The notes: generated from the letters alone by a model not told the origin. A DNA stretch of 58,907 nt from CAYOOT01 sp964405665 (GCA_964405665.1 CAYOOT010000010.1:1-58907), one strand, 5' to 3'; numbered from the stretch's first letter, positions 9,326-18,438 are shown. A program made the numbers and translations.

Positions 9326-10681
9326 CTAACTCGTCTTTCCAGATTCCAGCGGAGCAGGTCGAACTAATTTTGAAATGGGCATTTCAGTATTCTCAATAAC
9401 TTCCGGAGTTTTTCCTTGTTTTTTTAAAATAACATTCTGATAAATTTTCCAAGTTTTCAAGGCGCATTCTTCTATCGAATATTTGGCTGCAATTTTAAGA
9501 CCTAATCGGGTTTTAACTTTTGCTTCTTCGGGATTATTCAAAACATTAGCTACTGCTTCCACAAAAGAAACGGATTCTTTTGTGCCAGAGTTACTAATGG
9601 ATGGTTCGCTAGCAATGTAACATCCAGTGCCCAGAGCATTTGTATTTTCAACAAAATAAGCGGCATCTTCACAAATTTCTTTTAAACTGGGAATATTGGC
9701 ACAAATTACCGGCACCCCCATGCCCAAAGCTTCTAATGCCGGCAGTCCAAATCCTTCAACTCGAGAAGGCACCAAAACTGCACTGGCTCCGGAATATAAA
9801 ATTTCCAAACGCTCTGTGCTTACTTCCCCAAAAAAACGCACAACCGCATCCAAACCCAATTCCTGCACCCGGTCCCGAACTTTATTAAAACTTTTTCCTA
9901 CAACTATTAAATCCGGACATTGCTCAAGCAAAGTAGATTTTTGCAACTCTACCCAGGAAGAAATTAAATCAGAAAAACCTTTATGCGGCCTATCACTTCC
10001 CACATATAAACAATATGGTCTTGTTAAAAATTCTCTTTTTTTGAAATCAGCCACTTCATTAGAGGTCCGTTTAAACATATTGGCCCGCAAAGCATTAGGG
10101 ACAATAGAAATCGGCACAGTTAAATCGCCAATAAATTCTTTTAATTGTCTACAACTTTCTTTGCTAACTGTAATAATCTGATCGGCTCTTTTGACGGCAG
10201 AACGAATCAAGAAACTTGCTACCGGTCGATGATAAAAATTTTCCGGATGACTAAGGTGAATCAAGTCATGAATCGTTACTACTTTAGGAATATTTAAATT
10301 AAAAGGCAAAGTATAATGAGGGCTATGGTAAATATCATGAGCAAGTAATTCTTTTTTTTGCCGATGAGGAAGAAAAAAATATTCGCTTAAAGAATATTTA
10401 GCAGCAGTTTCCAGAATGAAATTTACCTTTCCTTCCCAGCGTAAACGAATAGTGTCAATGATCGAACCCAATCCACTACTACGATAGGAAGCAGGAACAG
10501 AATTTTTTTTTAATTCCCCGGAAGAGCTGTAAAATAAGTTTCCGGAAACTAGTAAGGAAATTTCTGATTTGGCGCTGCCTTTTTCATTGAGCAATAATAA
10601 ACCGTCAACCAGGTTTTCAATGTAAACACCAATACCCCCATCACCCAATTTTCTAGCATCAATTAAGACTTTTGGTATCAT
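9326..10681 (-). CDS. Glycosyltransferase family 4 (second copy)
   Basis: GT-B glycosyltransferase of 451 residues. It starts with DARKLGDGGIGVYIENL, has HDLIHLSHPENFYH and VPNALR in the middle, and the GT4 donor-site motif in PSRVEGFGLPALEALGMGVPVI. It is similar in plan to mannosyltransferase-like capsule enzymes. The C-terminal tail beyond about 425 is polar and not conserved-looking. It sits 5 bases downstream of the GT2 gene and 5 bases upstream of the other GT4 gene. Confidence 0.92.
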   Translation of the reverse strand: MIPKVLIDARKLGDGGIGVYIENLVDGLLLLNEKGSAKSEISLLVSGNLFYSSSGELKKNSVPASYRSSGLGSIIDTIRLRWEGKVNFILETAAKYSLSEYFFLPHRQKKELLAHDIYHSPHYTLPFNLNIPKVVTIHDLIHLSHPENFYHRPVASFLIRSAVKRADQIITVSKESCRQLKEFIGDLTVPISIVPNALRANMFKRTSNEVADFKKREFLTRPYCLYVGSDRPHKGFSDLISSWVELQKSTLLEQCPDLIVVGKSFNKVRDRVQELGLDAVVRFFGEVSTERLEILYSGASAVLVPSRVEGFGLPALEALGMGVPVICANIPSLKEICEDAAYFVENTNALGTGCYIASEPSISNSGTKESVSFVEAVANVLNNPEEAKVKTRLGLKIAAKYSIEECALKTWKIYQNVILKKQGKTPEVIENTEMPISKLVRPAPLESGKTS

Positions 10682-10686
10682 TTAGC

Positions 10687-11688
10687 TTATTTCGCCCTAG
10701 CCACTCGTAATTCTGAAATCTGATCGCTTTCTTTGGGGCCTCCGGCAAAAGTAAAAATTCTGCGTACCGTATAAGTCTTTTTATTTTGTGATTCATGATA
10801 TGTCCGCACTAAAATTTCAGCTAAAAGTCCAAAACAAATAAATTGAAAGCCAATTAAAATAAACATCGTAGCAATAGGAAGTAAGGGGCGATTACCCAGA
10901 GGCACATTCCAAAGAATTCGTTCAGCCAAAAGCACAAGTAGCATCAAGGAACCAAAGCCGCCGGTAATAAATCCAAAAAGACCAAACATATGCAAAGGCC
11001 TTTTGGAATAGCCGAGAAAAAATTTTACTGTCAGTAAATCCAGAAGAACTCTAAAAGTTCTGGAAATACCATATTTAGATTTCCCCGCTGTCCGCGGACG
11101 ATGATTAACATCAATCTCTGCAATCTTTACTCCATATTCCGCCGCAATCGCCGGAATGAAACGATGCATTTCACCATAGAGATTAATATTCTTTGCCACA
11201 TCGGCACGAATTGCTTTTAATGTGCAGCCATAATCATGAAGTTCTACTTTTGTGATTTTGGAAATTAATTTATTGGCCAGCATCGAAGGTAGCTTTCTAC
11301 TAAGCGCTGCATCTTTTCGTCTTTTTCTCCAGCCAGCAACCAGATCATACCCTTCGTCTAACTTGGCAAGCATCCTAGGAATTTCTGCCGGATCATTTTG
11401 CAAATCACCATCAAGAGTAATAATCACCTCTCCTTCTGAATAATCAAAACCAGCAGCCATGGCGGCAGTTTGACCGAAGTTTTTACGAAAGGAAATAATT
11501 TTCACTCGCGGATCGCTTTTGCTAACAGCAAGAAGATTTTCTATTGTTTTATCTCGAGAACCATCATCAACAAAAACAAATTCACAATTTAAATTTGCCC
11601 GTTCTACAACACTGCTAATCTCATGATAGAGATTGCTAACATTTTCTTCTTCATTATAGAGGGGAATGACTAAGGATATTAAACGCAT
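10687..11688 (-). CDS. Glycosyltransferase family 2, DPM1/ArnC-like with two membrane helices
   Basis: Inverting GT-A enzyme that probably transfers a sugar to a polyprenyl phosphate. Residues 1-230 hold the GT2 domain: VIPLYNEEENV, FVDDGSRDKT, TLDGDLQNDP (donor-binding acidic motif) and the RKLPSMLANKLISK region. Two hydrophobic segments (about 233-260 and 268-292) follow, as in GtrB/ArnC-type proteins. It is the first gene of the minus-strand polysaccharide run, with a 240-base gap upstream toward thyX that probably holds the operon promoter. Confidence 0.92.
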   Translation of the reverse strand: MRLISLVIPLYNEEENVSNLYHEISSVVERANLNCEFVFVDDGSRDKTIENLLAVSKSDPRVKIISFRKNFGQTAAMAAGFDYSEGEVIITLDGDLQNDPAEIPRMLAKLDEGYDLVAGWRKRRKDAALSRKLPSMLANKLISKITKVELHDYGCTLKAIRADVAKNINLYGEMHRFIPAIAAEYGVKIAEIDVNHRPRTAGKSKYGISRTFRVLLDLLTVKFFLGYSKRPLHMFGLFGFITGGFGSLMLLVLLAERILWNVPLGNRPLLPIATMFILIGFQFICFGLLAEILVRTYHESQNKKTYTVRRIFTFAGGPKESDQISELRVARAK

Positions 11689-11862
11689 ATTATTTTATTG
11701 ATCCATTAAAATGTGCGTCTATTTACTAGAAAATTAAAGTTTTGTCCAGTCAAGTCAAGCTAAGTAACTGGTTTTTATCATATTCTTTAAAATTCATTGC
11801 TTCTAAAGTTTCTCTATTTTTCTAAACCCCCGACCTATGCAATAAAAGACGATTGAAGCACA

Positions 11863-11894
11863 TGTAGGGCAGCCTTTATGGCTGCCCGTTTTAC
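11863..11894. repeat. Palindromic intergenic element, copy 2
   Basis: Stem 11867-11874 (GGGCAGCC) pairs with 11880-11887 (GGCTGCCC) around TTTAT, flanked by TGTAG and GTTTTAC exactly as in copy 1 at 5199. Relative to copy 1 the third stem pair from the loop is switched from C-G to G-C. It lies about 35 bases upstream of thyX. Confidence 0.8.
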
Positions 11895-11928
11895 AATACA
11901 TCTTAAAGACATAATCAGGTAATAATTA

Positions 11929-12765
11929 ATGCCACGCAGTGATGTAACTTACCCCGAAGGGGCAATTAAAGTTTTAGATAAAGGTTTTGTTAAACTGGTT
12001 GACGTAATGGGAGATGATTCTTCCATCGTACAAGCAGCCAGAGTCTCTTACGGCAAAGGCACTAAATCAGTAAATGAAGATGAAGGCTTGATTCGCTACT
12101 TGATGCGTCATCAGCACACCACGCCACTGGAAATGGTAGAATTTAAATTTCACTGTCGAATGCCGATATTTGTTGCCCGGCAATGGATTCGGCATCGCAC
12201 TGCTAATGTCAATGAGATGAGTGGGCGCTATAGCGAAATGCCCGATTGGTTTTACCAACCACCGGCCGAACTTTGCACCACCCAATCTGCTCAAAATAAA
12301 CAAGGGGGAACGGGAACGCCAGTGGCTAATGCCGAAGAAATTGCGGAGAGTTTTGTTAAAACACAAGATGAAACTTATGAGCAATATGAGATGTATATCG
12401 CCAAAGATATGCGTCGGGAACTGGCACGCATCAATCTTCCGGTTTCACTTTACACCGAATGGTATTGGAAAATAGATTTACATAATCTTTTACATTTTCT
12501 AAAACTTCGTCTGGACAAACATGCGCAATATGAAATTCGCGTATTTGCCGAAGCAATGGCCGAAATTGTCAAAGAAAAAACTCCATTAACTTGGAAAGCA
12601 TTTCAAGATTATTCCATTGAATCAATTCACTTAACCCGTTTAGAAATAAATGTTCTTAAAAAAATTCTCGCTCAGCAACCATACAAGCTGGAAGAAGAAA
12701 TAGTAAACAAAAGAGAACGGATAGAGTTTGCGGAAAAATTAGAGAGTTTGGGGTACAAGATTTAA
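11929..12765 (+). CDS. thyX: Flavin-dependent thymidylate synthase ThyX
   Basis: Makes dTMP from dUMP using methylenetetrahydrofolate and a reduced flavin. The diagnostic RHR-x7-S motif is at residues 88-98 (RHRTANVNEMS) followed by GRYSEMPDWFY. The 278-residue length is at the upper end for the family. A C-terminal stretch with EAMAEIVKEKTPLTWKAF is also typical. It is a single plus-strand gene between divergent and convergent neighbours. No thyA is seen in the window. Confidence 0.96.
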   Translation: MPRSDVTYPEGAIKVLDKGFVKLVDVMGDDSSIVQAARVSYGKGTKSVNEDEGLIRYLMRHQHTTPLEMVEFKFHCRMPIFVARQWIRHRTANVNEMSGRYSEMPDWFYQPPAELCTTQSAQNKQGGTGTPVANAEEIAESFVKTQDETYEQYEMYIAKDMRRELARINLPVSLYTEWYWKIDLHNLLHFLKLRLDKHAQYEIRVFAEAMAEIVKEKTPLTWKAFQDYSIESIHLTRLEINVLKKILAQQPYKLEEEIVNKRERIEFAEKLESLGYKI

Positions 12766-12825
12766 ACTAAACTTTTAAAAAGCCGATGATCTAAAAATTA
12801 TTTATTAAATAGCTAAAGTCCTGCC

Positions 12826-12853
12826 CTTCGACTCGCTACGCTCGCTCAGGGCA
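12826..12853. repeat. Intergenic palindromic repeat
   Basis: The sequence CCCTTCGACTCGCTACGCTC runs on to GCTCAGGGC and has complementary ends (GCCCT...AGGGC). Its reverse strand carries an AGCGA...GTCGA core shared with the element inserted in lepB. It sits between thyX and the tRNA gene. Confidence 0.6.
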
Positions 12854-12876
12854 AATTTTTTGCAAAGCGAAAAATT

Positions 12877-12877
<1 letters not shown>
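12853..12877 (-). terminator. AT-rich hairpin directly after tRNA-Lys
   Basis: On the minus strand the tRNA end runs into AAATTTTTCGC, TTT, GCAAAAAATTT, an imperfect inverted repeat. Its position at the mature 3' end suggests a terminator or a processing element. There is no long T-run beyond it. Confidence 0.4.
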
Positions 12878-12949
<72 letters not shown>

Positions 12950-13111
12950 AAAGAGTTCTGCGATATAGCATTCTTAAGAAAAAAAGGAAATTGATTCAAT
13001 TTGCGGTTTTCAATCTTTCTCTCCGATAAAAATCCAATTATTTCCGAGGATTAAACCTCTTGCTGTTGATCAAGCAAATGTCTTTTTTGGTCGATACATT
13101 AATTGAAGATT

Positions 13112-13924
13112 ATGCAAGAAGAAGAAAAAAAGAAATCACCATTTCAATATTTTCTCCATGGGATTGGAGCACATCTTGGGTTTTTGCAATTGGCTATTGC
13201 TGCTGCCATTACCGTGCACATTGCTTCTTCTAAACCGATGACTGAATTAGCTTCTTGGTTGGAAACGGAATACCCGATAGCAAAAGCTTTTGCCTATACC
13301 AATTATGGTTATCGTACAGAGTTTCTTTTTGGTCCGCAGACCGTAGTCAGTTGTCTCAATAAATGCAATTCACTGAGTCTTAATAATAAAGAAATTTGCA
13401 AGCGTCGCTGTCACAAATTATCTCTAACCGAATATGCACACCGTATCACTCTCGGTGACAACGATCCCCAAAGTGGATATGAAACCATTCTTAATCTTTG
13501 CTCCAAGGAAAGAAATTTTCCGATAGCTAATTCTCTGGAATCCTGGTTTGCCAATATCAAGTCGGGGTATACCTTACTTAGAAAATCCTCGGTCAATACT
13601 GTTCATTTTGGTCAAAACAGATATTTTTATGAAAATGCCATAGGGATTTTAAACGATATGCAATTAGTAAAGGGGAATGAAAACACGGATTTAAATGATT
13701 TAACAAAAATAATTTATAAAGCAAATTGTCTCTATGCTCATCAGGCATTGTGCCATCTGGGATCAATTATGAGCAAACAAAACGAAGATCTTTATAGTCA
13801 AAAATATTATGAAGAACTAACTAAGATCCTAGATAATGGCGCCAATCAATTAAATCCCGAGATTACGAACAAACTTGAGCGTTTTGCGGAAAAATTAAAT
13901 TTAAAAAATGAAGACAAATATTAA
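13112..13924 (+). CDS. Unknown membrane-anchored protein with twin CX3C motif
   Basis: No family is recognised. The 270-residue protein (ATG at 13112; an in-frame TTG lies 9 bases upstream) has a charged N-terminus (QEEEKKKSPF), one probable membrane helix (about 18-38), and a long polar, mainly helical remainder. Residues about 81-99 contain CLNKC and CKRRC, two CX3C motifs 10 residues apart, a pattern known to form paired disulphides in helical hairpins. More Cys residues follow. It overlaps the next gene by 17 bases, so the two are probably translated together. Function is unknown. Confidence 0.75.
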   Translation: MQEEEKKKSPFQYFLHGIGAHLGFLQLAIAAAITVHIASSKPMTELASWLETEYPIAKAFAYTNYGYRTEFLFGPQTVVSCLNKCNSLSLNNKEICKRRCHKLSLTEYAHRITLGDNDPQSGYETILNLCSKERNFPIANSLESWFANIKSGYTLLRKSSVNTVHFGQNRYFYENAIGILNDMQLVKGNENTDLNDLTKIIYKANCLYAHQALCHLGSIMSKQNEDLYSQKYYEELTKILDNGANQLNPEITNKLERFAEKLNLKNEDKY

Positions 13925-14438
13925 ACTAATCTTAAGTATCACTTTATTCCTCTCCACCTCAGTAAAAGCTGATAATATTTCTTGCCTTCTTCAAATCAAA
14001 GGACAAACTCTGAAATGGAATTCCAGTTGGCAAAGCGATAATCAAGATAATCGTATTACTTATAATATTATTAATATTTTGGAGGATTCAAAGAATCACA
14101 CAACAACGATAGAGCTGGCAGCCAATTCTAAAGCAAACAAAAATAAGCGACAAATCATCGTTAGTGATTCTCTTTTTGCTCAAACACTATGTGATAAAAT
14201 ATCTTTAGAAAATCAAGCGAATGAAAATAGACAACTAGAACAGAATGACAAATTAAAAGACATCCCCTACATTAAGTATTTAAAAAATTCCTGGATTTTG
14301 GCGGAAACGCCACAGAACGAAACACTTGCTACTTGCAATATTTATGGCAAAAAGCATCTTTGTTCTTTGAAAGATAAACTTTCGCACGAAAATGATTTAA
14401 AAAAGATCGAAGAAGAACTAAAATTTGACGTAAATTAA
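13908..14438 (+). CDS. Unknown secreted protein
   Basis: No family is recognised. The 176-residue product starts with a clear signal peptide (MKTNIKLILSITLFLSTSVKA, cleavage expected after about 21). The mature part is small, polar and contains a few Cys (CLLQIKG, TLCDKI, ATCNIYGKKHLC). Its start codon lies inside the end of the preceding twin-CX3C gene, which points to coupled translation and a shared envelope role. It converges on a tiny minus-strand gene with a 4-base overlap. Confidence 0.72.
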   Translation: MKTNIKLILSITLFLSTSVKADNISCLLQIKGQTLKWNSSWQSDNQDNRITYNIINILEDSKNHTTTIELAANSKANKNKRQIIVSDSLFAQTLCDKISLENQANENRQLEQNDKLKDIPYIKYLKNSWILAETPQNETLATCNIYGKKHLCSLKDKLSHENDLKKIEEELKFDVN

Positions 14439-14560
14439 GCTTTCAATAAAGCTAAATTTTTTGCTTGTTTTTTAAGCTGACTTCTTGATTTCTTACCTCT
14501 ATTTTTTTTAATTCTTGTGGCCTTAATGGCTCTTTTACTTTTTCCAGATTTCGATGGCAT
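14435..14560 (-). CDS. Very basic 41-residue protein
   Basis: Not a recognised family. The product begins MPSKSGKSKRAIKATRIKK and is almost entirely Lys, Arg, Ser and Ala, ending QAKNLALLKA. A good ribosome-binding site (AAAGGA) lies about 9 bases before the ATG, and the frame is intact between two convergent or same-strand neighbours. Composition suggests a nucleic-acid-binding or ribosome-associated peptide, which is inference. Its stop overlaps the end of the plus-strand secreted-protein gene by 4 bases. Confidence 0.6.
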   Translation of the reverse strand: MPSKSGKSKRAIKATRIKKNRGKKSRSQLKKQAKNLALLKA

Positions 14561-14640
14561 AAAAAATTTTCCTTTCGCGAGATTAGCTTTAAATATTCAA
14601 AGATAACTACTGTTAATTGATCGGGTTGTCAAGATTGACT

Positions 14641-14894
14641 CTAGGGGTAGGGTAGGCCTAACTATTACCCACAATTACCAATTTCCCTGTCTCAGTCTCT
14701 GCCTTCATCTCAGCCTTGGTCATGGTCTTGGTCGATAGTCTAAATTCTATAGTCAATATTCCTGTTCAGATTTTTCTTTTAGAATAATTAAAAAGTTTCC
14801 TCCCATGACTATAGAAAAAAAGAACATAGACTATCGACCAAGGCTGAGATGAAGGCAGAGACTGAGAATAGAAAGTGGGTAAAACCTGCCCCTA
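14641..14894. repeat. Long imperfect inverted repeat (MITE-like element)
   Basis: The left arm (14641-14753) and right arm (about 14806-14894) are complementary over most of their length. Both contain CTCAGTCTCTGCCTTCATCT and CAGCCTTGG...GATAGTCTA when read in the same sense, and both outer ends carry CTAGGGG. The left arm has an extra 12 bases that duplicate CTTGGTC. The centre is AT-rich and no reading frame fills it. It has the shape of a non-autonomous mobile element or a very long stem-loop. Confidence 0.75.
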
Positions 14895-14899
14895 GCAAC

Positions 14900-16144
14900 C
14901 TATCTCGGAATATGAAGAATTTCCCCGGCATCATCAACCACAAGACAATCAGGATCTTGACGATATTTTTCGATGTCCACAGAATGATAATCTAAATATC
15001 CTAAATTAATTTCTCTGCACTTTTGTTTAGTTAAAGCAGTAGCCATAACGATATTCACACTGGGTTTCTCTACTCCATTCTGATAAGTCCCCACTCCTTT
15101 GACATGGGTAACATGAGCCAATACTCCTAATCCAATTTTCTGATCAAGATATTCTGTAAAGTGCGCCTCAATATAGGGCAAACAATGATAACCTACTTTT
15201 TCAATTAATGGTCCCCAGGATTCTGAAACCCGGTCCATGTGGGGAGCATAAATAATCAAATCTCCGCCTTCTTCCACTATTCCTTGAAGTTTATAAGAGC
15301 ATTTTCCTCCGGTCCAGATTTCCGGATATTTTTTAGAACAAAGCGCTAAAACCGTTTTATATTTTCGATCGACATATTTGGCATTGACTTTCAAGGTTCC
15401 TCTTGCTGCATTTTCATAAGCAGCTTCCGGAGTTCCAAAATGTAATTCATGTAAAGTATCTCCAGAAACAACTAAGGCAAAGCAATTCTTTTTTACTTTA
15501 ATCAATGAAGCCAGATAATCAATTACATCACGAACAGGAGTGCGTATTTTCCCAATTATTCCGGGAATAGTTACCGTTGCACCCAGCCAATGAGTATGAT
15601 TGGTCACATCTGCTCCGGAGCAACCGGGGAAAAAATACTTATTACCGCCACTGCAACCGACAACTTCGTGAGGAAGCGATGGACCAATAATTACTATCTC
15701 ATCGGCTTCGGTTACCCGGTAATTCACTTCAACCGGGATTCCTTCAGGGCGACGCACTGCAGCCAAATCAAAACGATTGCCACTTAAACGAAGCATCTCT
15801 TCTCGAGTCAGTAGTCCGATTTGTTTAAGTTTAGTTTTGTCGTTCCATTCGTGATTTACAAATTTAATTTTAGGAAACTGATGTTGCAGTTCTTCTTCTG
15901 AGAATTTTAAATAATCATAGATTGCTTGATCAAGCATCGGACCATGAGTTCCCAGAGCGATTAAAACTGTAAATCGATCTACTTTCTGGCCAACGGCATC
16001 ATAAATTCCTCTGATTACTTGACCGATATATTTTCCACCAGAACGGGTTTTGTCAGGGATGATTAATAAAAGATTTTTTCCAGCAATTGTTACGGCATTT
16101 TTTGCTGCATATTCTCTGGCCTCTTGTTCACTGAGTATTGGCAT
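14900..16144 (-). CDS. LarA-family protein (nickel-dependent lactate racemase-like)
   Basis: The 414-residue protein matches the LarA/DUF2088 family, which racemises 2-hydroxy acids with a nickel-pincer cofactor. It has LLIIPDKTRSGG (phosphate-site region), IALGTHGPM, a central GPSLPHEVVGCSGGNKYFFPGC stretch rich in His, and C-terminal GLGVLAHVTHVKGVGT. Whether the substrate is lactate is not clear; many family members act on other hydroxy acids. No larB, larC or larE maturation gene is in the window. It follows fabH by 13 bases on the same strand. Confidence 0.82.
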   Translation of the reverse strand: MPILSEQEAREYAAKNAVTIAGKNLLLIIPDKTRSGGKYIGQVIRGIYDAVGQKVDRFTVLIALGTHGPMLDQAIYDYLKFSEEELQHQFPKIKFVNHEWNDKTKLKQIGLLTREEMLRLSGNRFDLAAVRRPEGIPVEVNYRVTEADEIVIIGPSLPHEVVGCSGGNKYFFPGCSGADVTNHTHWLGATVTIPGIIGKIRTPVRDVIDYLASLIKVKKNCFALVVSGDTLHELHFGTPEAAYENAARGTLKVNAKYVDRKYKTVLALCSKKYPEIWTGGKCSYKLQGIVEEGGDLIIYAPHMDRVSESWGPLIEKVGYHCLPYIEAHFTEYLDQKIGLGVLAHVTHVKGVGTYQNGVEKPSVNIVMATALTKQKCREINLGYLDYHSVDIEKYRQDPDCLVVDDAGEILHIPR

Positions 16145-16157
16145 AATTAATCCTTTT

Positions 16158-17156
16158 CTAGAGTCTTAGTAAAACCGCGCCCCAAGTAACTCCACCACCG
16201 AAAGCATTCATCAACAACAGGTCTCCGGTTTTTACTTTTTTTTCTTTAAAAGCTTCTGCCAATAAAATAGGAACACTAGCGGCACTGGTATTGCCATATT
16301 TTTCAACATTGGAGAGCATTTTTTCCAAACTAATATTTAGCTGTTTTGCCACCGCGTCCAGAATTCTCTTGTTGGCTTGATGACAAATTACCGCTTGAAT
16401 ATCTTCCACATTCACTCCGGATTTTTCGATCAATTCCAGACTAATTTCTCCCATTTTGCGCACAGCAACTTTAAAAACTTCCTTGCCGTTCATTACCACT
16501 CGGGGATCTTTTGTGCTTAGTTCAGGACTAAGATGGTTATCTTTTTCTACACATAGAATATCTCCCAAGTTTCCATCTGCTCCCCAGATACTGGAAATAA
16601 TTCCTCTTGTGGTGGGCGTTCCACGATTGGATTTTTCTGATTCCACCTTCGATAAAACAACGGCTCCAGCACCATCGCCAAAAAGCACGCAGGTTGCCCT
16701 GTCCTGCATATTAATTATTTGGCTAAAAAGATCGGCTCCGATGACTAAAACATGTTTGGCCAAACCTTTAGCAATTAAGGAATCAGCCGTAATCAAAGCA
16801 TAAATAAAACCCGAACAAACGGCATTGATGTCAAAAGCAAAACCAGGTTTAAGATTTAAACGCTTTTGCAAACAACAAGCAGAACTGGGGAATACTTTAT
16901 CGGGAGTAACTGTTGCAAAAATAACTCCATCGATTTCATCTTTGGAAATTCCTGCCTGATTAATTGCCTGCAAGCAAGCAGGCAAGGCCAATTCACTTAC
17001 TAAGTCACTTGCCTCGGCCCAACGCCTTTCTTCAATTCCAGTACGGCTTTTAATCCACTCATCAGAAGTTTCCAAATAAGTTGCAAAGAAATCATTCTTC
17101 ACCACTTTCTTTGGAACATTCATCCCCAGACCACTAAGGTAACTTGAAATTTTCAT
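16158..17156 (-). CDS. fabH: 3-oxoacyl-ACP synthase III
   Basis: Condenses acetyl-CoA with malonyl-ACP to start fatty-acid synthesis. The catalytic triad is visible: Cys114 in NAVCSGF, His259 in ICHQANKRI and Asn289 in YGNTSAAS. The C-terminal GGGVTWGAVLL is typical. 332 residues is standard length. It is 16 bases downstream of fabF in one minus-strand run. The usual partners fabD, fabG and acpP are not in the window. Confidence 0.96.
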   Translation of the reverse strand: MKISSYLSGLGMNVPKKVVKNDFFATYLETSDEWIKSRTGIEERRWAEASDLVSELALPACLQAINQAGISKDEIDGVIFATVTPDKVFPSSACCLQKRLNLKPGFAFDINAVCSGFIYALITADSLIAKGLAKHVLVIGADLFSQIINMQDRATCVLFGDGAGAVVLSKVESEKSNRGTPTTRGIISSIWGADGNLGDILCVEKDNHLSPELSTKDPRVVMNGKEVFKVAVRKMGEISLELIEKSGVNVEDIQAVICHQANKRILDAVAKQLNISLEKMLSNVEKYGNTSAASVPILLAEAFKEKKVKTGDLLLMNAFGGGVTWGAVLLRL

Positions 17157-17172
17157 CTTGCTTCCTAAAAAC

Positions 17173-18408
17173 CTATATTCGTTTCATCACGACGGAAGCA
17201 TTGGTACCGCCAAAGCCAAAAGAGTTGGACATTGCTGCCTCAACTTGAATTTTTCTTGCTTGATTTGCCACGTAATCCAAATCACAACCTTCATCCGGAT
17301 TTTCCAAATTGGTTGTCGGAGGAATCATTCCTCGGTCAAGAGCCAGTGCACAGAAAACTCCTTCCACCCCACCAGCCGCACCCAATAAGTGTCCGGTCAT
17401 AGATTTTGTAGAACTAACCATCAAACCTTTCTTAGAATATTCTCCATAAACTTTCTTAATAGCCATTGTTTCATTAGGATCATTTAAAGGGGTAGAGGTG
17501 CCATGGGCATTAACATAAGAAATTTTCTCTAAAGGTAATCCCGAGGACTTAATGGCCATATTCATGCAAGCTACTGCTCCTTCTCCACCTTCACGCTGTC
17601 CAGTAATATGATACGCATCGCAAGAAAAACCATAGCCCACTACTTCAGCATAAATTTTTGCTCCTCGTTTTTTAGCTGTTTCGTAATCTTCAAACACCAA
17701 GACTCCAGCTCCTTCTCCGATTACAAAACCATCTCTGTCGCGATCAAATGGCCGGCTAGCTCTTTGGGGTTCTTCATTTCTCGTAGAAAGCGCACGCATT
17801 CTAGCAAAACCGGCAAGTCCAATTGGCGTAATCGCCGCTTCGGCACCACCGGTAACCATTAGATCTTGCAAGCCTGAGGCAATCATTCGGTAAGCTTCTC
17901 CAATGGCATGAGTTCCAGAGGTGCAGGCGCTGGTGATTGTATAATTCACACCTTGTAAGTTATGTGCGATAGCAACATTTCCCGGAGCCAAATTAGAAAT
18001 CATCGCTGGGATTAGAAAAGGAGATACTTTGCGCGGACCGCCGGCTAACAAATCTTGGTGATTGCTTTCCAATGTCGCCAAACCACCGATTCCTATTCCG
18101 AGAATTACTCCCATTTTTAAAGGATCGTAATGCGCATCTTGATAAGCAGCGTCAAGTAACGCTTCCTTGGCGGCCTTTAAAGCAAATAAAGAAAATCGAT
18201 CATATCGTTTTATTTCTTTTTTTTCGACAATTTCTTCGGAATTAAAATTTTTTACTTCAGCAGCAATTTGGCTGGCGTAATTTGTAGCATCAAAAAGGCT
18301 AATCTTATCTACACCGGATTTGCCTTCCATTAAACCTGTCCAAGTTGAATCTAGATCATGACCCAATGCAGTAATACAACCTAATCCCGTGACAACAACT
18401 CTACGCAT
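17173..18408 (-). CDS. fabF: 3-oxoacyl-ACP synthase II
   Basis: Elongating beta-ketoacyl-ACP synthase. The Cys-His-His triad is present: Cys162 in TSACTSGTHA, His302 in NAHGTSTPLND and His340 in SMTGHLLGAAGG. The C-terminus ends NSFGFGGTNASVVMKRI. The 411-residue length is normal. A perfect 12-bp inverted repeat lies 31 bases upstream of its start. In many bacteria acpP precedes fabF, but here an Hda-like ATPase gene does. Confidence 0.97.
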   Translation of the reverse strand: MRRVVVTGLGCITALGHDLDSTWTGLMEGKSGVDKISLFDATNYASQIAAEVKNFNSEEIVEKKEIKRYDRFSLFALKAAKEALLDAAYQDAHYDPLKMGVILGIGIGGLATLESNHQDLLAGGPRKVSPFLIPAMISNLAPGNVAIAHNLQGVNYTITSACTSGTHAIGEAYRMIASGLQDLMVTGGAEAAITPIGLAGFARMRALSTRNEEPQRASRPFDRDRDGFVIGEGAGVLVFEDYETAKKRGAKIYAEVVGYGFSCDAYHITGQREGGEGAVACMNMAIKSSGLPLEKISYVNAHGTSTPLNDPNETMAIKKVYGEYSKKGLMVSSTKSMTGHLLGAAGGVEGVFCALALDRGMIPPTTNLENPDEGCDLDYVANQARKIQVEAAMSNSFGFGGTNASVVMKRI

Positions 18409-18438
18409 ATAATTGTCCTTTAAAGTTAAATTATTATT

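Noticed and set aside
9640..10181. Plus-strand frames opposite the GT4 gene
   Set aside because: Overlap a clear glycosyltransferase gene and read as its antisense.
13048..13078. Two small stem-loops before the twin-CX3C gene (GAGG...CCTC and TTGC...GCAA)
   Set aside because: Stems of four to five bases are expected by chance.
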